Part shown: positions 31,888 to 41,271 of the stretch, one piece after another
How positions within the stretch are numbered: the stretch's first letter is position 1
Layout: each line of letters opens with the position of its first letter
Source of the DNA: Bacteroidaceae bacterium
GTDB lineage: Bacteria; Bacteroidota; Bacteroidia; Bacteroidales; Bacteroidaceae
Length of the DNA: 64,000 bases
Assembly (NCBI GenBank): GCA_017622815.1
Contig: JAGAQH010000025.1
Span: forward strand, 24,109-88,108
Direction: 5' to 3'
Made by a program: the position numbers and the translations under genes
The notes under the pieces: generated by a model
Told to the model about the DNA's origin: nothing
The model's input: only the letters and a program-made list of their open reading frames with translations
Database searches by the model: none

Positions 31888-33285
31888 TTATTCTGCTCCG
31901 CCGCCTAAGGCAAGGTACAGTTCTATTGTGGCATTGATTGCCTCCATGCGGTTGCTTATCTGGGTCATCTGGGCCTGGATAAGATTGTTGTGGGCTGTGA
32001 TGACATTCAGGTAGTTGGCACTGCTTCCGGCAAAAAGTTTTTTGGTAGCATTGTATGCAGTCTCCTGTGCCTGTACCTGCTTGTCAATCATCTCACGCAG
32101 TTCTTCGGCAGAGTGTACCTTCAGCATTGCTGTGTTTACCTCGTTTCCTGCAGAGATGACAGCGTTGGAGAAGTCGTTGGCAGCAATTTCCATCTGCGCC
32201 TTGCTGATCTTCAGTGATGCAACAAGTTTGCCGTTTTGGAAGATGGGCTGTGCCAGACTGGCCAGGGCCTGACCGATGAAGACACCGGGATTGATGTTGG
32301 CCTGGGAACCATTGGTGAAGCTGCCGACAGCGCTGAGGGTAAGGCTGGGGTAGAATGCCGACTTGGCCTGATTAACATCGTAGAAGGCAGATGCCAGAGC
32401 CATTTCGGCAATGCGTACGTCAGGACGGCGTGCCAGAATGCTGATGGGGGCACCGGTTGTCACTATGGCAGGTTGTTGGAAACTGGCCAGTGAAGTACGG
32501 CTGATCTTGGCTGAAGATTCGTTGAGCAGTGTGGACATCTGGTTTTCCAGAATGCGGATGTTGTCCTTTATTGTCACCACGCTCTGGCTTATGCTCCAGT
32601 ATGTTGCCTCTATGCTGGCAACTGCGGCGGTGTTGGCCTGGCCGGCATCCATCAGCAGTTTCTGCATCTTCAGGTATTCAGCCCAGTTGGCCTTGGTTTG
32701 CTCCATCAGGTTGAGCTGGGCGTCCAACTGTGCCAGAGTGTAGTACATGGTTGCTGTTGTTGAAACGAGGGAAGCCTGAACAGCCTGTTTGGCGGCACGT
32801 GCTTGCTCGCGGTTCATTTCAGCACCCTTCTTGGCATTGCGCAGCTGCAGGAGATTTACCTGTTGCCAGCCCAGGGTCATACCTATGTTGTAGGGCTTGC
32901 TGTTGGGCTGGTTTGAATAGGATGAACGCTCATATGGATCCCACATCTTGCTTACGCTGCCGTTGGCAGTGAGGCTGATGCTTGGGGCAAAGGCCAGTTT
33001 GGCAGCGGTCAGAGCATACTCTACTTGCTGTACAGCCAGGTCTGCATTCTTTACGTTGGTGTTTTGGGCCAGAACCTTCTCAATGAGTGTCTGAAGGGTG
33101 GGGTCGGTGAAGAGTTCACGCCACTTCAGGTCGCCCAATCCCAACGAATCTCCGCTTTGGGCATCACCATAGAGATTCTCAGTCTCTATGGGGTGTGCCA
33201 CCTTGTCGCGGTTGTAGTTTTTCATCACTCCGCAGCCTGTCAGTGACAGGGCTGCAAGTGATAGGATTATGATGTTTTTCTTCAT
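31888..33285 (-). CDS. RND efflux outer-membrane channel lipoprotein (TolC/OprM/NodT family)
   Basis: A 465-residue outer-membrane factor. Lipobox LTGC at Cys18. Two repeated long-helix/strand halves are visible: VKNADLAVQQVEYALTAAKLAFAPSI, and later RIAEMALASAFYDVNQAKSAFYPSL with LSAVGSF. The ISILARRPDVR motif of OprM-type channels precedes the second half. It ends the adaptor-pump-channel operon (48 nt after the pump gene) and supplies the exit duct across the outer membrane. Confidence 0.93.
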   Translation of the reverse strand: MKKNIIILSLAALSLTGCGVMKNYNRDKVAHPIETENLYGDAQSGDSLGLGDLKWRELFTDPTLQTLIEKVLAQNTNVKNADLAVQQVEYALTAAKLAFAPSISLTANGSVSKMWDPYERSSYSNQPNSKPYNIGMTLGWQQVNLLQLRNAKKGAEMNREQARAAKQAVQASLVSTTATMYYTLAQLDAQLNLMEQTKANWAEYLKMQKLLMDAGQANTAAVASIEATYWSISQSVVTIKDNIRILENQMSTLLNESSAKISRTSLASFQQPAIVTTGAPISILARRPDVRIAEMALASAFYDVNQAKSAFYPSLTLSAVGSFTNGSQANINPGVFIGQALASLAQPIFQNGKLVASLKISKAQMEIAANDFSNAVISAGNEVNTAMLKVHSAEELREMIDKQVQAQETAYNATKKLFAGSSANYLNVITAHNNLIQAQMTQISNRMEAINATIELYLALGGGAE

Positions 33286-33333
33286 CTTTCTTAAACTCTT
33301 TATTATAATAATGTGTGTTCGGAGAATATGGAT

Positions 33334-36300
33334 TTAGTATTTCTCCTTATGCCTTTGCTCGCGTTCCTCGCGTTCGTGACGGATGCGCTCGCGCTCCATC
33401 AGAACCTGTGCATCGGGTTCTTCTATCATAGCAGGTCGGATCTTCTCCTGTACCCATTCAAAGAATATGAAGAATACGGGCACGGTGAGCAGAATGGCAA
33501 TGGTTCCCAGGAACATACCGCCGATTACGGCGATACCGATGGTACGGTTACCATTGGCACCGGCACCAGTCATGATAACAAGGGGAATCATACCGATAAT
33601 CATGGTGAGTACGGTCATCAGAATGGGACGCAGACGAGCCTCGGCGGCAGCGTATGCGGCCTCAACGATACCCAGTCCCTTGCGGCGACGCTCCAGAGCA
33701 TACTCGGTGATAAGGATGGCAGTCTTTGCTAACAGACCGATAAGCATGATGACGGCAGTCTGCATGTAGATGTTGTTGTCAATCTTGCCCAGGAAGATGA
33801 AGGGCAGGACTGCATAACCTTGATTCCACAGCCATGCAAATCCGTAGGCACCCATCAGACCGGCAGGTACAGAGAGGATAACAGCCCAGGGAATGAGGAA
33901 ACTTTCGTAGAGCATGCTCAAAATCAGGAATATCAGCACGCAGCATACGCCATAGATGAGGTATGATGCCATGCTGCCCATCTGCTCATACTCTTCGCGG
34001 CTCATGCCACCATATTCAAAGGCATAGCCAGAGGGGAATACCTTGTCGAACTCCTCCTGTACGGCCACCATAACGTCGGTACTTGCATAACCGGCATTGG
34101 GGGTGAGGTTACACATGATGGAGCTGAACAGGTTGAAACGTGTGTCAATCTCAGGACCAAGAACAGATGTGAGCTTGAGGAACTGGGACAGAGGCGCCAT
34201 TTCGCTTCCGATGCGTACGAACATGTTGCCCAGGTCCTCTTCAGTGATACGGGCCTTCTCGTTGGCGGCCATCATCACACGGTAAACCTTACCGAACTGG
34301 TTCATGTTGCTTACGTATGCACCACCGCAGTAGGTACCCAGCGCACTGAGCACGTCGGCAGGCGAAACACCGGCACGCTTGCACTGTGCGGCATCTACCT
34401 CAACCTGAATCTGCGGGAAGTTACGTGCGTATGATGTCATGGCACGGGCCACCTCGGGACGCTTGCCCATGGCCTCGAGGAACTTGTTGGTATACTCCAG
34501 GAACAGTTCCTTGTCACCACCCATCTTATCCTGCAGGTTCAACTCGATAGAACCGGTACCATAGCCGGGAATCATACCAGGCTCGAAGGCAAAACACTGT
34601 GCTTCGGGAATCTCGCTCATCATGCGTAGGTTCAGTTTGGCATTGGCAACCATGGTGCTTGATGACAAGAAGTTGTCAATGGGGTGAAGCATGCCATAGT
34701 TACGCTCGTTCCAATGCTTCAGACGTACGATGGCCATACCGTAAGAAACACCCTGACCAGCCATGAAACTGTAACCGTTTACACGGATATAGTCCTTTAC
34801 CTCGGGGGTCTCCTGCATTATCTTCTCCACCTTGTCCATGGTCTTAACAGCAGTGCCAAGGTTGGTTCCGGGAGGTGTATTCATTACCAGCATTACCGTA
34901 CCCTGGTCCTCTGCGGGAACAAGACCTACGGACAGGTTGCTTGCAAAGAAAGCCATGCCGGCAAAGGCAACCAGAATGCTGGTGGGGGCAATCCAACGGT
35001 TCTTGGCGCGGATGAGTGCTGCCAGAATGTTGCTGTACTTGTGCAGCATGGCATTGTAGGATGCCTCATAGGCCTTGCGGGTATAGAAGTTGACAGTACC
35101 CATGAAACCCTTGCGGCGTTCGCCTGTTGCAGGCTTCATGAGCATGGCACACAGAGCAGGGCAAAGGATGAGGGCGCTGACGCAGCTAAGACCTACGGCA
35201 GTAGCCAGGGTTACACCGAACTGTGTGTAGAACATGCCGGATGTGCCGGGCATGAAACTTACGGGGATGAACACGGCCATGAAGACGAAGGTACATGAGA
35301 TTACGGCCATGGTAACGTCGCCCATCGCATCGCGTGTGGCTTCGTAAGGACTCTTGTAACCGGCATCGAACTTGGCCTGTACGGCCTCAACCACCACGAT
35401 GGCATCGTCCACCACCGTACCGATGGCAAGCACAAGTGCAAACAGAGTAAGCAGGTTGAGGGAGAAGCCTGCAATGGCCAGACATGCAAACGTACCTACC
35501 AGAGAAACGATAATTGACACGGCAGGGATGAAGGTTGCACGGAAGTCCTGCAGGAAGAAGTACACCACCAGTACCACCAGAATAATGGCAATGATGAGGG
35601 TTTCCTCTACATTATAGATAGATGCATTGAGGAAGTCGTTAGAAGACATTACGTTAACGAACTCCAGACCAGCAGGCAGATTCTCGCTCAGTTCGGCCAA
35701 CTTGGCATCGATAGCGTCGTTGGCTTCCTTGGAGTTTGTACCAGCCATCTGGAATATCATGAAGGTGGTAGAGGGGTTGCCGTTACAGGTGCCATAGAAG
35801 GCATAGCTGTTTGAACCCAGTTCCACGTCTGCTACATCCCCCAGGTGAAGTATGCTTCCGTCGGGCATGGCCTTGAGGACGATGTTCTCAAACTCCTCGA
35901 CAGACTTAAGACGGCCAGTGTATTTCAGAGTGTACTGATACACGTTCTCTATGCCGTTGCCACGGTTGGCAGTCATGGGCTTTTCGCCAAGCTGACCGGC
36001 AGGAGACTCGAGGTTCTGCTCGGCAAGCGCATAGGTTATGTCGGTGGGAACCAGTTTGTGCTGTGCCATCAGTTCGGGCTTCAGCCATATACGGAGTGAA
36101 TACTGACCGCCCATTGCCATAACGTCGCCTACACCCTTGATACGCTTGATTTCGGGGATGACGTTGATGTCAAGGTAGTTTGAAATGAAGTCCTGGTCGT
36201 ATTCGCCGTTTGTACAGGTCAGGGCGTTACCCTGCAGGAATGAAGTCTGGCGCTTCTGTGTGGTTACACCGATCTTCGTTACTTCCTGAGGCAGCAGTCC

Positions 36301-36648
36301 CTGTGCCTTTGATACACGGTTCTGTACGTTCACCGCAGCCATGTCGGGGTCGGTACCCTGCTTGAAGTAAACGGTGATGGAGGCTGAACCGGAGTTTGTG
36401 GATGTGGAGGTCATGTACATCATGTTTTCCACACCGTTGATACTCTCCTCCAAGGGCTGGATTACTGCGTTTGTAACTGCATCTGCGTTGGCACCGGTAT
36501 ATTGTGCATTGACGGAAATGGTTGGGGGTGCAATATCAGGGAACTGCTCCATGGGCAGTGTGAAGAAACTGATTGCACCCACTATCAGAATCATGATGGA
36601 GATGGACATCGCCATCACGGGTCTTTTAATGAATATGTTTCCTTTCAT
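33334..36648 (-). CDS. RND efflux pump permease (HAE1/AcrB-like)
   Basis: A 1,104-residue inner-membrane proton antiporter, slightly longer than AcrB. It begins MKGNIFIKRPVMA (usual IxRPxxA start) and contains two homologous halves. Proton-relay residues are visible: the Asp pair in IGTVVDDAIVVVEA (TM4, around residue 410) and Lys in GLLAKTAILITEYA (TM10). The C-terminus is an Arg/Glu-rich tail. It exports hydrophobic and amphiphilic compounds as a trimer with the adaptor and channel encoded on either side. It is the middle gene of a three-gene minus-strand operon, 56 nt after the adaptor gene. Confidence 0.95.
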   Translation of the reverse strand: MKGNIFIKRPVMAMSISIMILIVGAISFFTLPMEQFPDIAPPTISVNAQYTGANADAVTNAVIQPLEESINGVENMMYMTSTSTNSGSASITVYFKQGTDPDMAAVNVQNRVSKAQGLLPQEVTKIGVTTQKRQTSFLQGNALTCTNGEYDQDFISNYLDINVIPEIKRIKGVGDVMAMGGQYSLRIWLKPELMAQHKLVPTDITYALAEQNLESPAGQLGEKPMTANRGNGIENVYQYTLKYTGRLKSVEEFENIVLKAMPDGSILHLGDVADVELGSNSYAFYGTCNGNPSTTFMIFQMAGTNSKEANDAIDAKLAELSENLPAGLEFVNVMSSNDFLNASIYNVEETLIIAIILVVLVVYFFLQDFRATFIPAVSIIVSLVGTFACLAIAGFSLNLLTLFALVLAIGTVVDDAIVVVEAVQAKFDAGYKSPYEATRDAMGDVTMAVISCTFVFMAVFIPVSFMPGTSGMFYTQFGVTLATAVGLSCVSALILCPALCAMLMKPATGERRKGFMGTVNFYTRKAYEASYNAMLHKYSNILAALIRAKNRWIAPTSILVAFAGMAFFASNLSVGLVPAEDQGTVMLVMNTPPGTNLGTAVKTMDKVEKIMQETPEVKDYIRVNGYSFMAGQGVSYGMAIVRLKHWNERNYGMLHPIDNFLSSSTMVANAKLNLRMMSEIPEAQCFAFEPGMIPGYGTGSIELNLQDKMGGDKELFLEYTNKFLEAMGKRPEVARAMTSYARNFPQIQVEVDAAQCKRAGVSPADVLSALGTYCGGAYVSNMNQFGKVYRVMMAANEKARITEEDLGNMFVRIGSEMAPLSQFLKLTSVLGPEIDTRFNLFSSIMCNLTPNAGYASTDVMVAVQEEFDKVFPSGYAFEYGGMSREEYEQMGSMASYLIYGVCCVLIFLILSMLYESFLIPWAVILSVPAGLMGAYGFAWLWNQGYAVLPFIFLGKIDNNIYMQTAVIMLIGLLAKTAILITEYALERRRKGLGIVEAAYAAAEARLRPILMTVLTMIIGMIPLVIMTGAGANGNRTIGIAVIGGMFLGTIAILLTVPVFFIFFEWVQEKIRPAMIEEPDAQVLMERERIRHEREEREQRHKEKY

Positions 36649-36704
36649 CGTTGTTTCGTAGTTTAGTTTTGGCAGTTGTGCCGTTGTCGCTTTCCGTTAG
36701 TCTG

Positions 36705-37808
36705 TTACTTTACCTTCTGGCCTTCCTTAACCATACCTGCGCCTTCGGCTACGATTTCCTCACCGCCCTCAAGACCGGATGTTACAATGAACTGATTGCC
36801 GGCCTTGTGCTCGTTGACGGTTACAACCTTGCCATTGGCGATACCTTCCTTGTTCACGAGGAACACGCGGAAACGGTCCTGAGTCTGTACTGCTGCTGTG
36901 GCAGGAATGACAAGTACCTGGCTGTAGGGTGTGGGTATGATGACATTACCGGTGCTGCCGCTGTGCAGGATGCCGTTGTCGTTGTCAAACACGGCGCGGA
37001 GCTGTACGCTGCCGGTATTGCTGTTTACTATACCGCTGATGCTTTCCACACGGCCTTTCTTTTCGTAGGTGGAACCGTCAACCAGTGTCAGTGTCACTTC
37101 AGGCATGTTCTTGATTGCCTCGTTTATGGAGCCGCTCTTGCGCACGATTCCAAGAAGGTCGCGTTCTGACATGCTGAAGTATACCCACATCTGGCTGTTG
37201 TCGCTGATGGTGGTCAGAGGCTGTGCCATCTGTGCACCGACAAGTGCTCCCTGGCGATAGGGCAGGGTACCAACAACACCGTCAGAGGGAGACTTGACAA
37301 CAGTGTATGAAAGGCTGTTGCGTGCATTGACAACCTGAGCCTGTGCCTGTGCCACCTGTGCCTTTGCAGTGAGCAGTGTGTTGTGGGTGGCCTGCAGATC
37401 GAAGTCGGAGATGACGTTGTCTGCAAACAGTTTCTTCTTGCTCTCATAGTTCATTGCGGCAGTGGCTTCGCTGGCCTGTGCGGCTTTCAGTGATGCCTCT
37501 GCTGTGTTCAGGGCTGCCTGGTATGGAACCTGGTCGATGATGAACAGTGTCTGGCCCTTGCGTACAGCCTGGCCTTCGGTGACGCAAATCTGCTTCAGTG
37601 TGCCTCCAACCTGAGGGTAGATGTCAACGTCCTGACGTCCACGGATTGTAGCACTGTACTTTGTCTCTAATGTCAAATCCTGACGGCCGACCTTGGTGGT
37701 CTTGAAGGTCGCAGTGGGAATCTGCTGCTGCTTTTTCTCTCCACAGGATGCCAGCATAGCCGAAGCGGCGATGGCTACGGCAAAAACAATCTTTCCGTTT
37801 ACTTTCAT
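36705..37808 (-). CDS. RND efflux periplasmic adaptor lipoprotein (AcrA-like)
   Basis: A 367-residue membrane-fusion protein. ATG 37808 starts a lipoprotein signal peptide (AMLASC, Cys22); the longer frame upstream would run through the promoter. Domains in order are a beta-barrel/lipoyl half (YPQVGGTLKQICVTEGQAVRKGQTLF), an alpha-helical hairpin (AEASLKAAQASEATA...), the second lipoyl half (SPSDGVVGTLPYRQGALV), then barrel and membrane-proximal domains. It connects the inner-membrane pump with the outer-membrane channel. It is first of the operon; an upstream palindrome could bind a repressor, but no regulator gene is adjacent. Confidence 0.93.
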   Translation of the reverse strand: MKVNGKIVFAVAIAASAMLASCGEKKQQQIPTATFKTTKVGRQDLTLETKYSATIRGRQDVDIYPQVGGTLKQICVTEGQAVRKGQTLFIIDQVPYQAALNTAEASLKAAQASEATAAMNYESKKKLFADNVISDFDLQATHNTLLTAKAQVAQAQAQVVNARNSLSYTVVKSPSDGVVGTLPYRQGALVGAQMAQPLTTISDNSQMWVYFSMSERDLLGIVRKSGSINEAIKNMPEVTLTLVDGSTYEKKGRVESISGIVNSNTGSVQLRAVFDNDNGILHSGSTGNVIIPTPYSQVLVIPATAAVQTQDRFRVFLVNKEGIANGKVVTVNEHKAGNQFIVTSGLEGGEEIVAEGAGMVKEGQKVK

Positions 37809-37936
37809 TGTTTTTGTGTTTGTTTGTTTGTATTTCGTTGTTTTGTATCCTTTGTCGCCTGGGTTTGTCGCTCCATGTGCCGATGGCGCATGTGCAAGTG
37901 CCCGTTCTTGTATGAAAGGGCGCATTAAACCGCGTG

Positions 37937-37944
37937 CAAAGTTA
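37937..37944 (-). promoter_or_regulatory. -7 box of RND efflux operon
   Basis: Minus strand TAACTTTG. It gives a leader of roughly 120 nt before the adaptor ATG at 37808. Confidence 0.6.
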
Positions 37945-37970
37945 CACTTTTTTGTTGGATATATAAAGCA

Positions 37971-38004
37971 TATTAGGCAAAAGAGAACTCCCTTTTGCCT
38001 AATA
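37971..38004. promoter_or_regulatory. perfect palindrome upstream of RND promoter (operator or terminator)
   Basis: TATTAGGCAAAAG (37971-37983) is the exact reverse complement of CTTTTGCCTAATA (37992-38004), with an 8-nt centre. It lies 57 nt after the RNase G/E stop and just upstream of the efflux promoter. The lack of a clean T tract argues for an operator, but it could serve as a weak terminator for the RNase gene. Confidence 0.55.
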
Positions 38005-38060
38005 TTAAACACCCGGTTAACAATCATTAACTTAAAGGTAGTGTCTGTTGGTAAATGAAA

Positions 38061-39635
38061 TCAACGTATTTCTATTTCTTCCTGCACGTCAATCTCCTGT
38101 CCGTCGTTGTCGTAAAATTCGTACTGCAGAAGTCCGAGCTTCTGACTTGGGATAATTTTTACACCCAATCCATATCGCCATTGCCATTTCATTTTCAGGC
38201 TGCATAGGCCTTGGCAGATGTATGCATATGCATAGGGGTGCACATGCAGTGTGAATGACTTGATGCCAAGCCTGTTCTGCATCATCTGTATCTTGCCTTC
38301 AAGGACTTTGGTGAACAGCAGGCTGCTCTTGATGTTTCCTGTGCCATGGCATGTTGGGCAAACCTCTTCCACTTTCACGTCCATTACGGGGCGTACTCGT
38401 TGGCGGGTTATCTGCATCAGACCGAATTTGGTCAGTGGCAGTATGTTGTGCTTGGCACGGTCTTTCTTGAGATTCTCCACCATACGTTCGTACAGTGCCT
38501 GTCTGGACTCGGCATTTTTCATATCGATGAAGTCGACTACGATTATGCCTCCCATGTCTCTGAGACGTAGCTGCCGTGCTATCTCGTCGGCAGCACCAAG
38601 GTTCACCTCAAGTGCGTTGGCTTCCTGGGAATCTTCCTTTTTAGTGCGGTTGCCACTGTTTACGTCAATAACGTGCAGCGCTTCTGTGTGCTCGATGATA
38701 AGATAGGCTCCTCCCTTGTACGTTACTGTGGTTCCAAAGCCTGACTTGATTTGTCTGGTGATGTCGAAGTTGTCAAATATAGGCAGTGAGCCTCTGTACA
38801 TCTTGACGCACTCGACACGTTCGGGGGCTATAAGGCTTACGTAATCGCGTATTTCGTGGAAGACGTCCTCACGGTTTACGTAGATGCCCTCATAGGATGG
38901 GTTGAACAAATCCCTGAGCATGCCGACTGGGCGACTGCTTTCCTCGTATACCAGTGTGGGCAGTTCCTTGGCTTTCTGTGCGCGGGTCAGCGTGTCTGTC
39001 CACCGTTGGGTGAGGATTCTCATCTCGTTGTCAAGTTCGCTGGCCTTCTTGCCTTCTGCCACGGTCCTCACTATGATGCCCACGTTTTCGGGCTTTATGC
39101 TCTCGATAACCTGTTTCAGTCGTGCCCTTTCCTTTTGGTTCTTGATTTTTGAAGAAACGTTGACCTTGTCCTGAAAGGGCATGAGCACCAGAAAGCGTCC
39201 TGCGAAGGAGAGTTCGCATGTCAGACGTGGCCCTTTGGTGGAAATGGGCTCTTTTACAATTTGTACCAGCACCTCCTGGCCTTGTTGCAGGTAGTGCTGG
39301 ATGGCGCCCTCCTTGGGGCAGTCCTGTGTGTTTGGGGATTTGTCCTGTGGTGGCAGGTTCTTGCGGTCTGCTCTCAACCGCTTTGTGTACTTGGCGTACG
39401 AATTGAATTGTGGTCCGAGGTCCAGGTAGTGCAGGAATGCGTCTTTTTCATAACCAACGTTTACAAAGCATGAATTCAGTCCTGGCATCAGTTTCTTCAC
39501 TTTTGCCAGATATACATTGCCCACCTGGAAGCTTGCCTCCTGGCTCTCCTCCTGGTATTCCATCAGCCGCCTGTCCTCGGTCAGGGCGATTGATATTTTC
39601 TTGGGTTGTACGTCAATGAAAAGTTCGCTGGTCAT
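38061..39635 (-). CDS. rng: ribonuclease E/G family endoribonuclease
   Basis: A 524-residue cytoplasmic RNase that trims rRNA and initiates mRNA decay. Start ATG 39635 (MTSELFIDVQPKK) is the family-typical beginning. An S1 domain (~35-125: GNVYLAKVKKLMPGLNSCFV) is followed by the RNase H-like/DNase I-like catalytic part with metal-binding Asp in ALHVIDVNSG and IIVVDFIDM. The zinc-link CPTC is at 426-429. The C-terminus is short, with no degradosome scaffold, so it is closer to RNase G in architecture. It follows the 29-residue ribosomal-type gene on the same strand, 117 nt away, and may share its promoter. Confidence 0.93.
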   Translation of the reverse strand: MTSELFIDVQPKKISIALTEDRRLMEYQEESQEASFQVGNVYLAKVKKLMPGLNSCFVNVGYEKDAFLHYLDLGPQFNSYAKYTKRLRADRKNLPPQDKSPNTQDCPKEGAIQHYLQQGQEVLVQIVKEPISTKGPRLTCELSFAGRFLVLMPFQDKVNVSSKIKNQKERARLKQVIESIKPENVGIIVRTVAEGKKASELDNEMRILTQRWTDTLTRAQKAKELPTLVYEESSRPVGMLRDLFNPSYEGIYVNREDVFHEIRDYVSLIAPERVECVKMYRGSLPIFDNFDITRQIKSGFGTTVTYKGGAYLIIEHTEALHVIDVNSGNRTKKEDSQEANALEVNLGAADEIARQLRLRDMGGIIVVDFIDMKNAESRQALYERMVENLKKDRAKHNILPLTKFGLMQITRQRVRPVMDVKVEEVCPTCHGTGNIKSSLLFTKVLEGKIQMMQNRLGIKSFTLHVHPYAYAYICQGLCSLKMKWQWRYGLGVKIIPSQKLGLLQYEFYDNDGQEIDVQEEIEIR

Positions 39636-39751
39636 ATTGTTGTGTGATAATAAAAAATCCGGCACCTGCACCTTATATATAAAATATATGGCCGCTCGGC
39701 TACCGGACTTTGTTCCTTTGCGTATATTAACGCAGTCAGACGGCAAGCGTT

Positions 39752-39841
39752 TTACTTGCTCTTGTGTCTGTTCTTGCGCAGTCTCTTCTTACGCTTGTGA
39801 GTAGCCATCTTGTGGCGCTTGTGCTTCTTTCCGTTAGGCAT
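39752..39841 (-). CDS. 29-residue basic AURKAIP1/COX24-type ribosomal protein
   Basis: A very short gene starting MPNGKKHKRHKM and ending NRHKSK, with more than half of its residues Lys, Arg or His. This is the conserved mini-protein annotated in Bacteroidetes as AURKAIP1/COX24 domain protein; the family is related to mitochondrial small-subunit ribosomal proteins, so a ribosome-associated role is likely. A good promoter lies 43 nt upstream. It is located directly before the RNase G/E gene, a pairing that I believe is common in Bacteroidales. The open frame is far too short for ordinary gene calling; composition, start context and promoter support it. Confidence 0.85.
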   Translation of the reverse strand: MPNGKKHKRHKMATHKRKKRLRKNRHKSK

Positions 39842-39883
39842 AATTTTTAGAGATATTTGTTGTTAATACATAATTTCAGTGTG

Positions 39884-39891
39884 CAAAGGTA
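39884..39891 (-). promoter_or_regulatory. -7 box upstream of the 29-residue gene
   Basis: Minus strand TACCTTTG, with a T-rich TTTT stretch at the -33 distance. It gives a leader of about 35 nt. Confidence 0.7.
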
Positions 39892-39944
39892 ATGAATTTT
39901 ATCGGAACATAAAAGCCTTTGCTTCCTTTTTTTATTAAAAAAGT

Positions 39945-40700
39945 CTAAAAACCGTTGTCGGCGGCTGTCATGAGGGCGAGGTCGTATTTCAGCGGGTCCT
40001 CTTCCGACCATGTCCTGAAGATGCCGGTCAGTTCCACGCATGCTTTCCAGTCTGCCTGCTTGCGTTTGAGCAGTGGGGCCGTGAGTTGGCAGACGTGTAC
40101 ATCCATTACGGCATATAGTTTCCGCTGGTCCATTTCCTTCCACAGGCCGAGGTCGGGTTCGTTCTGCCTTATCATCCATCGGAGGTACATGCATATGCGT
40201 TTGCATGCCGATACGCCGGGTTTTCCAAGTCTTGCCGGTGCAAGCCATTGGCATAGTGTGGCTATAATGTCTTCAATGCTTTTGTTCCGGAAGAGTTTCT
40301 CCAGGGTGGTGGTGTCCTCCTTGCCGTTTCCGCCGAGTAGTGCCTGGCGGATGTTCTCGCAGACGAGTATGAATTTTTCCCTGTTCAGCGTGCGGTAGAC
40401 ACATCCGTTTTTTGCGTCCGAATAACTATGTGCGTATCTGCCTTCCAGAATGAAGTCTGCCGGATGCCATTGCATTTCGTCCCTCAGCATTTTCCGTGCG
40501 GCCTGTTTTATGGCCTTGCGGTTCCCCCAGGTAATCATGGCCACAAACAGGGCGCCAAGTTCTATGTCGAGTTGGTCGCGGGTATGTTCTTTCAGTTCGT
40601 AGACCAATCCGCAGGGGTCTGTTTCCAGAAACTTCTCCTTGCAGAAGTGCTGCCGATGGATTCTTTCCAGTATGTCCTTGTTGATTACGATGTTGCTCAT
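39945..40700 (-). CDS. TIGR02757 (DUF2400) family protein
   Basis: A 251-residue cytoplasmic protein of unknown function. The start was set to ATG 40700 (MSNIVINKDIL) because a -7 promoter box lies at 40709-40716 inside the longer frame. Family features are FLETDPCGLVYEL, ALFVAMITWGNRKAI (helix-hairpin-helix-like region resembling DNA glycosylases), a Gly/Ala-rich LGKPGVSACKRICMYLRWMIR, and LDVH-like VMDVHVCQLTAPL near the C-terminus. The relation to DNA repair is only a fold-level inference. Divergent from ssb, with both promoters in the 149-bp gap. Confidence 0.85.
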   Translation of the reverse strand: MSNIVINKDILERIHRQHFCKEKFLETDPCGLVYELKEHTRDQLDIELGALFVAMITWGNRKAIKQAARKMLRDEMQWHPADFILEGRYAHSYSDAKNGCVYRTLNREKFILVCENIRQALLGGNGKEDTTTLEKLFRNKSIEDIIATLCQWLAPARLGKPGVSACKRICMYLRWMIRQNEPDLGLWKEMDQRKLYAVMDVHVCQLTAPLLKRKQADWKACVELTGIFRTWSEEDPLKYDLALMTAADNGF

Positions 40701-40708
40701 GTCGGGCA

Positions 40709-40716
40709 CAAAGGTA
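40709..40716 (-). promoter_or_regulatory. -7 box of TIGR02757 gene
   Basis: Minus strand TACCTTTG, only 8 nt before the chosen ATG, so the mRNA may be nearly leaderless. A plus-strand TACCTTTG at 40737-40744 lies close by and may add to ssb transcription. Confidence 0.6.
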
Positions 40717-40792
40717 TGAAAAATATCTTTAATTTGTACCTTTGCCGACTTGTATTGCATCGAGTCTGCCGTTAACTTGTGTCGGCAAATGC

Positions 40793-40823
40793 TTGCCTGT
40801 ATCAGAATTATTCCTTAACTTTG
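40793..40823 (+). promoter_or_regulatory. promoter of ssb-gldE
   Basis: TTGC at 40793-40796, 19 nt, TAACTTTG at 40816-40823. It lies inside the longer open frame that precedes ssb and fixes the ssb start at 40850. Confidence 0.75.
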
Positions 40824-40849
40824 CACCGATTATATCTATTGCGTCAGTT

Positions 40850-41221
40850 ATGAACAAGGTCATGCTTATTGGTAATGTCGGCGTAGAACCCGATGTGCGT
40901 TATGTTGATGCCGGAGTGGCGGTGGCCAGTCTCCGTCTAGCAACCACGGAACGCGGTTATCGTCTTCAGAACGGTACCGAGGTGCCCGACCGTACCGAAT
41001 GGCACAATATTGTCCTGTGGCGTCAGTTGGCAGAGACGGTGGAGAAGTATGTCCACAAGGGTGACAAACTTTACATAGAGGGTAAGTTGCATACGCGTTC
41101 CTACGATGACCGTTCCGGACAGAAACGTTATGTCGTGGAGATATGGGCGGATGCCATGGAGTTGCTTTCTCCCCGCCGTCAGGACAATGCAGCCCCCAAT
41201 GTTGCGGAGCCAAGTGTTTAG
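40850..41221 (+). CDS. ssb: single-stranded DNA-binding protein
   Basis: A 123-residue SSB with an OB fold: MNKVMLIGNVGVEPDVRY, VASLRLATTERGY, TEWHNIVLWRQLAE, GDKLYIEGKLHTRSY and KRYVVEIWADAMELL, in the usual order. The C-terminal tail is short (~15 residues) and lacks the acidic DDDIPF-type tip of canonical SSBs, so this is probably a small paralogue rather than the main replication SSB; such short SSBs beside gldE are frequent in Bacteroidetes. It is 50 nt before gldE and probably co-transcribed. Confidence 0.92.
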   Translation: MNKVMLIGNVGVEPDVRYVDAGVAVASLRLATTERGYRLQNGTEVPDRTEWHNIVLWRQLAETVEKYVHKGDKLYIEGKLHTRSYDDRSGQKRYVVEIWADAMELLSPRRQDNAAPNVAEPSV

Positions 41222-41271
41222 TGGCTTCGGTTATGTTTTCATTGTATCAGTTAATTCATAGTATTCTTTAG

